A stretch of 64,000 nucleotides of DNA from Pseudomonadales bacterium (GTDB lineage Bacteria > Pseudomonadota > Gammaproteobacteria > Pseudomonadales > UBA5518). The DNA lies in contig JACKOP010000001.1 of NCBI GenBank assembly GCA_024234165.1, forward strand, positions 124,001-188,000, in the 5' to 3' direction. Within the stretch, counting starts at the first letter, position 1. Each line of letters opens with the position of its first letter. The notes beneath the pieces were generated by a model. The model saw nothing but the letters and a program-made list of their open reading frames with translations, was not told the DNA's origin and did not search any database. This document shows positions 1 through 6,479 of the stretch, piece by piece. Made by a program: the position numbers and the translations under genes.

Positions 1-618
1 TCCGACGAGCAGTTGCTGCGCCAAGCACTGGCACTGGGACTGCATCGCAACGACGTGGTGGTACGCCGTCGGCTGGTACAAGTGATGGAGTTTTCGTTCG
101 AGGCCCAGGCCGATCATGCGCCACCGTCCGAGGCGGAACTGGCGCGGATGTACGAACAGCGGCGCGCGGAATTCCTGCTGCCCGCCCGCTGGCGGCTTCG
201 GCACATGTACTTCAGCAAGGAGCGTCGCGGCAGACACACGGGCGACGATGCGCGCGCAACGTTCGCTCTGCTCGAACGATCGTCCGCCGGGGAGCTGGCG
301 GACGCGGCACGTGGCGATCCCTTCCTCGGCGGCCTGACGCTGCCGTTGCTCGACGAGCAGCAGCTGGCGGCCCAGTTCGGCAGTGCGTTTGCGCACGCAG
401 TCGCCGCTTGCGAGCCGCAGCGCTGGTGTGGACCGCTGCGCTCGAGCTACGGCGAACATCTGGTGCTGGTCGAGGAAAGCGTTCCGGCCCGTGAGCTTCC
501 TTTCGACGACCCGGAGGTGAGGCGTCGCCTCGAGAGCGAGGTGTTCCACGAGCGTGCGCGCGATGCGCTGGCCCGCTCGATGGTCGAACTGCGTCGACGT
601 TACGGGGTGCAGTCCTGA
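1..618 (+). CDS. Parvulin-type peptidyl-prolyl isomerase, 5' truncated by the window
   Basis: The reading frame is open from base 1, so the true start lies upstream; 205 residues are visible. The middle part (from about residue 57, ARWRLRHMYFSKERRG) has the look of a PpiC/parvulin rotamase domain, with FLGGLTLPLL and the late GPLRSSYGEHLVLVEE strand typical of the family. Such proteins catalyse cis-trans isomerisation of prolyl bonds, usually in the periplasm, but the N-terminus that would show a signal is missing. The stop codon TGA at 616-618 lies in GTGCAGTCCTGA, which recurs at 12173-12184 immediately before the hupE start. This suggests the gene originally overlapped hupE (TGATG) and was separated from it by the island. 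The family call is fairly secure; the exact role is not known. Confidence 0.75.
   Translation, partial: SDEQLLRQALALGLHRNDVVVRRRLVQVMEFSFEAQADHAPPSEAELARMYEQRRAEFLLPARWRLRHMYFSKERRGRHTGDDARATFALLERSSAGELADAARGDPFLGGLTLPLLDEQQLAAQFGSAFAHAVAACEPQRWCGPLRSSYGEHLVLVEESVPARELPFDDPEVRRRLESEVFHERARDALARSMVELRRRYGVQS
607..618 (+). repeat. Left copy of 12-bp direct repeat bounding the accessory island
   Basis: GTGCAGTCCTGA is the last four codons of the isomerase gene (V-Q-S-stop). The identical 12 bp occur at 12173-12184, where the A of the TGA is also the A of the hupE ATG. An 8-bp inverted copy (GACTGCAC) lies at 823-830. The repeat could be a target duplication, a recombination core, or a by-product of the insertion. 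Confidence 0.7.
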
Positions 619-831
619 CAAGAGGCTGCTGTGTCCAAGCCCATCGTTTTTGCCGTCTCGCGTTTTCCCCGCCGTTTCGCAGAAGTCGCAGAGTGAGTGC
701 TTTGTAGCCCTAATGAAAGGTGGCCGTGCGAGATCGCATAGAGATAGCAGATCTGTTTGAGTGAGACCTGACCGGCGTGCCTTTTCGCACGCAATCGTCG
801 CTCCGCACACCAAAACCTTGACGACTGCACC

Positions 832-878
832 CCTCTGCACCTCTCGGCATCGGGGAAGCCGACGGATGTTTGCAGAGG
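832..878. repeat. Nested inverted repeat (hairpin-forming)
   Basis: The outer arms are CCTCTGCA (832-839) and TGCAGAGG (871-878), perfectly complementary. Inside them, TCGGC (844-848) pairs with GCCGA (858-862). The structure is near the left island boundary. There is no T-run after it, so it is not a standard terminator. Its function is unknown. Confidence 0.5.
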
Positions 879-964
879 CCTAACTCCAGCAGGGCAACCC
901 CTTCAAGACGAGCGAAGGCGTACATTCATCTGCTGATGACCTGCAACAAATTAGGACGCATGTC

Positions 965-994
965 TTGTAAACTGGCTCGTCATAGCGCTAGGAT
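965..994 (+). promoter_or_regulatory. Possible sigma70 promoter for the phosphotransferase gene
   Basis: TTGTAA (965-970) and TAGGAT (989-994) are separated by 18 bp and lie about 70 bp before the ATG at 1062. The match to consensus is moderate only. Confidence 0.3.
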
Positions 995-1061
995 TCGGCG
1001 AGTTCATCCTCGTTGCTGCCAAGTAAACAAAGATGTGTGTCCCAAGCATGAGGGTCTTGAG

Positions 1062-2432
1062 ATGTCCAAGCTGCTGACCGAAGACGAAGTGTTCCCATGG
1101 GTGGAGAGGGAGCTAGGGGGCACAATCACGGAAGCGGTCCGCCAAGGTGGGCGCGAATCGGGAGGGCGCCCCGGTTGGTTCATCACCCTGGAGCGTAACG
1201 GCGATGCAACGCGGTATTACGTACGTGGGGATCGTGGAGGTGATTTCGGGTACACCCAGATGTACGGGTTGCAGCGCGAAGCGAAGGTGCTGCAGGTGTT
1301 GAAGGAAGAAGGGATCCCGGTACCGGAGGTGATCGCGACTTCGACCGAGCCGAATGCCCTGATCCTCAGCTTTGTAGACGGCATCAATGATTTCACCCTC
1401 ATCGATAGTGCTGCGGAGCGAGACCAGATTGCTCGTGATTTTGCAGAGATCATGGCTCGTTGGCATGCAATTCCGGCAGAGAGGTTTGTGAATGCCGGTA
1501 TACAGCTGCCTGTGACAGCGGTTGACTATATCGTCAAAGATCTGGAAGTGTGGGAAGCCGGTCATTTCCCGTTACTGAAGGAACCGGTTCCATTGGTTAC
1601 CTTCGCCTGTCAGTGGTTACGGCGCAATATTCCTGAACCTCCTGTCCGTCCGGTTCTGGTGCAGGGCGACACGGGGCCCGGGCAGTTCATATTCAAAAAT
1701 GGTCGTGTCGCCGCAGTTGTAGATTGGGAGCTGGCCGCGTTAGGTGATCCGATGAGAGAGCTGGCGCATATACGTACGAGGGATGTTTGGTACCCGACCG
1801 GCAATCTTCCAAAATGGTTTCAATATTACAGTGAGTTTTCGGGCGTGCCACTCGATGCAGCCAAAATCCGTTATTACAGCGTCATTGGGATGTTGACGAC
1901 GGCCCTGGCGCTTGGACCGGTCGTACAGCATCTCAATCCCCGTGATGAACATGCGGAATGGATCGCTCAGGATGTATGGTCGAAGCGCGCTACTGCCGAG
2001 GCGCTAGCTGAGGCTGTCGGGATCCAACTTGGACCGATAGACCTCCCGCAACCGGATTCTTCGTATGTAAGCAAGTTGTTCGATGTTTTAGAGGACAATT
2101 TACGCACTGAACAACTTCCCTATATAACAGATAATTTCAGGCAGCATCGAATGCAAATGTTGATGCGGTTAATTGCACACATGAGGAATATCGGAGAAAT
2201 CGGTCGTGCAATCGAAGCTCTAGAACTCGAGGATATGGGGCGGATACTGGGTGCTGTGCCAAAGAGTCTCCATGATGGGACGGTTGCCCTGGATGCGCTG
2301 GTCAAACGGGCTGGCCCTGAACTCGATGTGCCGCTCATTCAGTACTTCCATCGGCATGCACAACGCCAGGAGGCACTGATGCGCAATGGCTTGGGCCGCG
2401 CAGAACACGCGCGTATGTCAGCTTTCCTGTGA
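1062..2432 (+). CDS. APH/ChoK-type phosphotransferase family protein
   Basis: The predicted protein has 456 residues and a protein-kinase-like fold of the aminoglycoside/choline phosphotransferase superfamily. The N-lobe ends near YVRGDRGGDFGYTQMYGLQREAKVLQVL, shown here as YGLQREAKVLQVL. The catalytic loop is VLVQGDTGPGQF, and the metal-binding segment is VVDWELAALGDP. The usual HGD of the Brenner motif is QGD here; the catalytic Asp is kept. I chose ATG 1062 because the protein-like sequence begins there (MSKLLTEDEVF) and the upstream frame has none. It ends 12 bp before the SnoaL-like gene, so the two are probably one operon. Long relatives of this type are often found near lipid or steroid catabolism genes, which is context and not proof of substrate. 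No signal peptide is seen, so it should be cytoplasmic. Confidence 0.75.
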   Translation: MSKLLTEDEVFPWVERELGGTITEAVRQGGRESGGRPGWFITLERNGDATRYYVRGDRGGDFGYTQMYGLQREAKVLQVLKEEGIPVPEVIATSTEPNALILSFVDGINDFTLIDSAAERDQIARDFAEIMARWHAIPAERFVNAGIQLPVTAVDYIVKDLEVWEAGHFPLLKEPVPLVTFACQWLRRNIPEPPVRPVLVQGDTGPGQFIFKNGRVAAVVDWELAALGDPMRELAHIRTRDVWYPTGNLPKWFQYYSEFSGVPLDAAKIRYYSVIGMLTTALALGPVVQHLNPRDEHAEWIAQDVWSKRATAEALAEAVGIQLGPIDLPQPDSSYVSKLFDVLEDNLRTEQLPYITDNFRQHRMQMLMRLIAHMRNIGEIGRAIEALELEDMGRILGAVPKSLHDGTVALDALVKRAGPELDVPLIQYFHRHAQRQEALMRNGLGRAEHARMSAFL

Positions 2433-2444
2433 CAGGGAGTGATG

Positions 2445-2852
2445 ATGGATACAGACAAGGTAAAGGCGGTCGAGAGCTTCTTTAGGGGTATTACTGAGGC
2501 TGATGACGTTGCAATGTTGTCATTGCTTCACCCAGACGCACAGTGGGTGGTTCCGAAAACTGCAGCCCCCCCTTATGGGGGACGCCATAGAGGTGCCCGA
2601 ACAATCGTCGATATGATGTTGCTTGCAGTCAAAGGTGCGTTCCTTCCACGTACGGCAGTGCATCGCATGCTTATGCTGATGAGCGATGACGAACGAGTGG
2701 TCGTTGAAACGAACATGACTGCACTGCAGGCATCGGGGCGCAAGTACGATAACCACTACGTCTTCATTTTTGAATTTCAAGATGGGCTGATAACGGAAAT
2801 TCGCGAGCACGTTGATACTGCTTATGCCGTGAAATTTTTCGATGCTAAATGA
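2445..2852 (+). CDS. SnoaL-like / NTF2-like fold protein
   Basis: This is a 135-residue protein with the hallmarks of the NTF2-like superfamily: an N-terminal helix (KVKAVESFFRGITEADD), then MLSLLHPDAQWVVP, and a C-terminal FQDGLITEIREHVDTAYA strand region. Members include SnoaL cyclases, ketosteroid isomerase-like enzymes and non-catalytic ligand binders, so the activity cannot be assigned. Three start codons are adjacent (GTG 2439, ATG 2442, ATG 2445). AGGGAG at 2434-2439 gives good spacing to ATG 2445. The gene follows the phosphotransferase at once and is probably co-transcribed. No signal peptide is seen. Confidence 0.7.
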   Translation: MDTDKVKAVESFFRGITEADDVAMLSLLHPDAQWVVPKTAAPPYGGRHRGARTIVDMMLLAVKGAFLPRTAVHRMLMLMSDDERVVVETNMTALQASGRKYDNHYVFIFEFQDGLITEIREHVDTAYAVKFFDAK

Positions 2853-2949
2853 ATCGTGCAAGATTGACTGGGGTGTTAGGGAACCGCAGATCTATCCATG
2901 AAATTCGTCGACTCAAAGCGAAAATTATTGCCCTCGACGCGAGTTTTTG

Positions 2950-2968
2950 CGCAGGCTGCGGTTTTTTT
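2950..2968 (+). terminator. Weak intrinsic terminator after the SnoaL-like gene
   Basis: A short stem CGCA-GGC-TGCG (2950-2960) is followed by a run of seven T (2962-2968). The stem is only four base pairs, so efficiency would be low. It lies about 100 bp after the SnoaL-like stop. Confidence 0.3.
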
Positions 2969-3004
2969 GTGTGAAGCTGGCGAAATCAGCCCATTTTCAC
3001 CTCA

Positions 3005-3027
3005 AATCGGGAGATTTTCTCCCGATT
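3005..3027. repeat. Perfect 10-bp inverted repeat beside the IS5-type remnant
   Basis: AATCGGGAGA (3005-3014), a TTT loop and TCTCCCGATT (3018-3027) form a perfect hairpin. It lies just beyond the C-terminal end of the transposase remnant. It may be a subterminal structure of the element or a block to transcription; neither is shown. Confidence 0.6.
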
Positions 3028-3035
3028 CCCCGTTT

Positions 3036-3335
3036 TCAAGACGCACCTCTCCCGTATGCACCTGCAAAATGCCTGCGAGCCAGCATCAGATTCGCCAACC
3101 CGAACAGCGTGAAGAGCTGCGCTTCGTTCTTCGCCAATCCCTTGTAACGCACCTTGCGGTGGCGGAACAGGTTCTTCATCACATGGAACGGATGCTCCAC
3201 CTTCGCGCGCATGCTGGCCTTGGCCTTTTCCAATGCCTCGAGAGCCATGCGATAGGGGTCCATCAGAAACCGTTCACGGCGCGTGACTTTCTTCTTCGCC
3301 GCGAACTCGGCATCCGAGAAACTGATCTGCTTCAT
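3036..3335 (-). mobile_element. IS5-family transposase remnant with internal in-frame deletion
   Basis: On the minus strand an intact 99-codon frame starts with MKQISFSDAEFAAKKK, the usual N-terminus of IS5-type transposases. It then passes directly into a segment ending KNEAQLFTLFGLANLMLARR, which belongs to the C-terminus of the same family. The whole DDE catalytic core between them is missing. The fusion point is near residue 25, and the frame is preserved. The upstream leader, on the minus strand, includes GAAAACTGATTTATTCGA (3409-3426), also found at 12087-12104. The remnant cannot be an active transposase. Whether the short protein is made is unknown. Confidence 0.8.
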
Positions 3336-3408
3336 GAGGGAGAACACCGTGCTGCCGCGTGATGTGCGTATTATCGATGATCCGGCGCTCGAGCGGGCGG
3401 CTCTGGTG

Positions 3409-3426
3409 TCGAATAAATCAGTTTTC
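3409..3426 (-). repeat. Leader/end sequence of IS5-type remnant (copy 1)
   Basis: Read on the minus strand this is GAAAACTGATTTATTCGA, identical to 12087-12104 on the plus strand. A related copy begins at 9168. It lies about 75 bp upstream of the remnant's ATG at 3335, which suggests that it is the left end or leader of the element. Confidence 0.6.
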
Positions 3427-3450
3427 CCTAGGCCCGGTGAAACGCTTTTT

Positions 3451-3633
3451 ACCAGCTTGGATGGAAAACGTATCCATCCAAGCACAGAGGAAAGAGGGGT
3501 ACGACAGGGCAACCATCCATATTGTGGAGCATCAGGTGTGATCGATTACGCTGATGATTTTCGTTTTGATAAGGATTTGGTGTTGGTGTCAGAAGATGGA
3601 GCCGACCTAATAAATTGTTCAACCCATAGGTAA
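3451..3633 (+). pseudogene. Fragment of a type I restriction specificity subunit (HsdS-like)
   Basis: The frame gives about 60 residues: LDGKRIHPSTEERGVRQGNH, followed by PYCGASGVIDYADDFRF, then a segment with LVLVSEDGADLI, and a stop. This closely follows the target-recognition-domain pattern of HsdS proteins (LDxxRxP, YPYYGASGIVDYVDDYIFD, LLLSEDGANL). Nothing of the N-terminal domain or of the rest of the subunit is present, and no hsdM or hsdR lies nearby. The piece abuts the leader of the IS5 remnant and ends 7 bp before the first DUF1214 gene. I read it as debris of an earlier restriction locus; the assignment is from remembered family pattern only. Confidence 0.6.
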
Positions 3634-3640
3634 AAAAATT

Positions 3641-4969
3641 ATGAAAGATGACGACGTTTCATCTCCGAATTTCTCGCGACGGACCGCAGTAGCCAGCGCA
3701 TTATCCATGGCTGCCTGCGCACCAATAGGTATGCTTTTCCCGCAGAATTCCTCGATCGCTGCGCAAACAAATCCGCCAAAGTCTGATAAGGAAGTAAAGG
3801 ATGTCGCGAAAGCATGGGAAATTTTTTGTAACGAATTAAAAAATGCCGGTAGAATTCCTTTGGAAATGACTTTGCCAAACAGCGAGCAGGATCGTGTTGC
3901 CGGATATTTACAGTTACTTAGAAATTTCTCGCTGGCCTTCGATCTCAACTACGAGTTCAATGATCCGCTCTTCCCCGAGTTTTCTCGATATTTTTACCCG
4001 ACCAGAAAGCAAGGCGGCGATAATAGTGATGCCGTCTACATTGGCGCAGCCGTAAATGGCAATCACGATTATCGTATCTCTGGCAACATTGGAACAGCCA
4101 AGTACTTGTCCATTGTTTTAATTGAAGAAGGAAGTACGCCATGGGGCGGGCTGGGAAGTGCCCCACTTTTCCGAGATCAGATTGAAACAGATAAAGAAGG
4201 CAATTTTCAGATTATAATAAGTCCGCACGCGCATTCGGGAAATTGGATTCAGTCGAATGCGAAAACCTTTCGAGTCACGATTCGGCAGTATTTTGCGGAT
4301 TGGGAAAATGAAAAGCCCATGGCGGCCACAATAGAACGCATCTCCGAACCGAAACTGCGTGCGCCCATTCTGACTCAAGAAAGACTTGCGCTCGGCATAA
4401 TAAATTCTGTTCAATGGCTGCAAGATTCAATAATCTACTGGTCAAAGATGCTGGAGCGCTGGCAGCCATATCGCAATCAGTTCAAGTCGTACTGGGAGCT
4501 GGAAAAGAATGCGATAGTTGCAGCGCCCGGCGGTGACCCGCTCGTGTGCTATTGGGAATTATCTTCGGAAGATGCCCTGATTATTCGTGTTCATCCGCCA
4601 AAGTGCCCCTATTGGTGTGTGGAATTTGGTGACTGTTGGTGGGAAACGATGGATTATCGTTATCGGCTATCAAACACCAATATGCATTATGCTGCAATGG
4701 AGGAAGATGGAGAGTTGATCGTGGTCGTGTCCCATGTGGATCCGGGAGTGCCAAACTGGTTGGATTGTTCCGGATTTTCGCGGGGGTACATAACATATCG
4801 CTGGATGCTATCTGAAGATCAGCCGCTACCCCGGGTCCACCAGGTAAAGATTTCAGACCTGTTTGGCGATTTGCCAAAACAGCTCAAGAGAATCGATCAC
4901 ACTGAAAGGGAAAGTCAGATAAGTCAGCGGAGACGAGGTGTATTTGCTCGTTTTGGGTATGGCTTATAG
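3641..4969 (+). CDS. Tat-exported DUF1214-type protein, paralogue A
   Basis: The protein has 442 residues. The N-terminus has a twin-arginine motif (FSRRTAVASALSMAA, RR at 13-14) and a hydrophobic stretch, pointing to Tat export to the periplasm. The body has KQGGDNSDAVYIGAAVNG, then TFRVTIRQYFADWENEKPMA in the middle. Near the C-terminus are CWWETMDYRYRL and HVDPGVPNWLDCSGF, the latter being a strong signature of DUF1254/DUF1214 proteins. No enzymatic activity is established for the family. It is a clear paralogue of the product at 5162-6463, sharing the NSDA, DWE.EKPM, WWETMDYR and DPGVPNWLD blocks. The ribosome site before ATG 3641 is weak. Codon use is AT-rich compared with the chromosome on either side. 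Confidence 0.75.
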   Translation: MKDDDVSSPNFSRRTAVASALSMAACAPIGMLFPQNSSIAAQTNPPKSDKEVKDVAKAWEIFCNELKNAGRIPLEMTLPNSEQDRVAGYLQLLRNFSLAFDLNYEFNDPLFPEFSRYFYPTRKQGGDNSDAVYIGAAVNGNHDYRISGNIGTAKYLSIVLIEEGSTPWGGLGSAPLFRDQIETDKEGNFQIIISPHAHSGNWIQSNAKTFRVTIRQYFADWENEKPMAATIERISEPKLRAPILTQERLALGIINSVQWLQDSIIYWSKMLERWQPYRNQFKSYWELEKNAIVAAPGGDPLVCYWELSSEDALIIRVHPPKCPYWCVEFGDCWWETMDYRYRLSNTNMHYAAMEEDGELIVVVSHVDPGVPNWLDCSGFSRGYITYRWMLSEDQPLPRVHQVKISDLFGDLPKQLKRIDHTERESQISQRRRGVFARFGYGL

Positions 4970-5161
4970 AAGCATCGCGTATGAGTGCGAAGCGGCCCTG
5001 AATATTGAATGATGACGATGCGCCAAGTCGTATATGCAAGTTACCGGTGGAAGTGATCATGTCTTCGTTTGGTTGCTCATTAGCCGATATGCGGGGCGAG
5101 CGCCTCATGCATTCTTGAGCACACCAGAATAATTTCACGTAGTTGATTGAAGGAGAATGCA

Positions 5162-6463
5162 ATGAGTAACAAAAATGACGATATATTGGTGTCACGCCGG
5201 GATTTTCAGCGCGGCATAGCGTCTTTCGCCGCTCTCGCGAGTCTGGTTCCCTCACCACTAATGGCAGCAGCTGATAGCATGGAAAAAGAAAATGAAATCG
5301 GACAGCGTGCAGACGCTATCTGCCAGAGTATCAACAATGCCGTACGGCTCGCCTTAGTGCGATCTACTGCGACTTATCCGTTGGCACAGGCAAGCGCTGT
5401 GGCGCACGTGTTGCAGAATCTCCAACTGGGCCTTGCAATGAACTATGTAAATGCGGACCCGGCTCGCCCGACGTTATTTAATTATATGGGGCCTCATGTA
5501 AAGCAAGGTGGTGATAACTCGGACGCCTTCTATTCCGGATTTGCTGTTGATCATCGCAATACATATAGATTATCCGGAAAAATCGGCTCGGCCGCATACG
5601 TATCCATTACAACGGTTGAGCGCGATGACTCCACTCCGTGGGGGGGGAGAATGGGTGCGGGGCTGTATGGGCATCAAATGCATGTAAATCCTAATGGTAC
5701 GTTTGAGGTACTGATTAGCTCAACAGAACAGAAGGGAAATTGGCTCAAGATATCCGAGAAAGACTTTAGGGTGACCATTCGACAATTTTTCAGCGATTGG
5801 GAGAGCGAGAAGCCCATGGAAGCGATTGTTGAGGTGGTTAATGGGTCACGGGTTACCCCCATCCCCTATACAGCAGAGCGAGTCATGACCTCCATGGAAG
5901 CGACTGCGCAATGGTTAAATACGACCATTCGGTATTGGCAGGACGTTATGGACATGTTCCGGAAAACCCCTAACCAATTTCAGGGTTGGCGAGAACTCAC
6001 TGGGGATAAGGTCAATGCCACCCCGGGAGGGGCGGTAGAAAATTGCTATTGGAATATCCCTGACGGAAAAGCGCTGGTGATGCGAGTTCGACCTCCTCAA
6101 TGTAGATTCTGGAACGTGGAGTTCAATAATCCATGGTGGGAAACGATGGATTATCGCTTCCGTCTTAGTGGCACGAATAATCATTATGCCGTGCTTGAAG
6201 ATGATGGTGAACTCATTCTAGTTGCCGCACATGAGGATCCGGGGGTCCCAAACTGGCTCGATACGTGCGGTCACCTCGAAGGTATGATGGGGCGTCGCTG
6301 GATGTTTGCTGATGAAAACCCGAAATTTGAAATGCAACTGGTAGATCATAAAGATCTGTTTGCGGCCCTTCCACCGACTGTAAAGAGAATTTCTGCCGAT
6401 ACTCGGCAGAATCAGATTGCAGCAAAGCAGAGAGCGCTCTATACACGTTTTCATACCCTCTGA
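5162..6463 (+). CDS. Tat-exported DUF1214-type protein, paralogue B
   Basis: This is a 433-residue paralogue of the preceding product. The start at ATG 5162 has a good AAGGAG site at 5150-5155. The signal region VSRRDFQRGIASFAALASLV (RR at 12-13) fits Tat export. Shared blocks are KQGGDNSDAFYSGFAVD, FRVTIRQFFSDWESEKPME, WWETMDYRFRLSGTNNHYA and HEDPGVPNWLDTCGHLEG. It ends 16 bp before the TonB receptor gene, so co-transcription is likely, and the two products would act on the two sides of the same compartment (periplasm and outer membrane). Function is unknown; a role in handling the imported ligand is inference from position. Confidence 0.75.
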   Translation: MSNKNDDILVSRRDFQRGIASFAALASLVPSPLMAAADSMEKENEIGQRADAICQSINNAVRLALVRSTATYPLAQASAVAHVLQNLQLGLAMNYVNADPARPTLFNYMGPHVKQGGDNSDAFYSGFAVDHRNTYRLSGKIGSAAYVSITTVERDDSTPWGGRMGAGLYGHQMHVNPNGTFEVLISSTEQKGNWLKISEKDFRVTIRQFFSDWESEKPMEAIVEVVNGSRVTPIPYTAERVMTSMEATAQWLNTTIRYWQDVMDMFRKTPNQFQGWRELTGDKVNATPGGAVENCYWNIPDGKALVMRVRPPQCRFWNVEFNNPWWETMDYRFRLSGTNNHYAVLEDDGELILVAAHEDPGVPNWLDTCGHLEGMMGRRWMFADENPKFEMQLVDHKDLFAALPPTVKRISADTRQNQIAAKQRALYTRFHTL

Positions 6464-6479
6464 ATTTAAGGAAAAAGAG

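Larger units (their letters stand above)
619..1061. other. Gene-free left end of the island
   Basis: I see no convincing coding region on either strand in this 443-bp stretch. It contains a nested inverted repeat at 832-878 and a possible promoter at 965-994 facing the phosphotransferase gene. The open frame running into the phosphotransferase from about 870 is not used as its N-terminus because it has no family resemblance. Confidence 0.5.

Noticed and set aside
870..1061. N-terminal extension of the phosphotransferase
   Set aside because: The extension has no family similarity and the ATG at 1062 begins the conserved protein.
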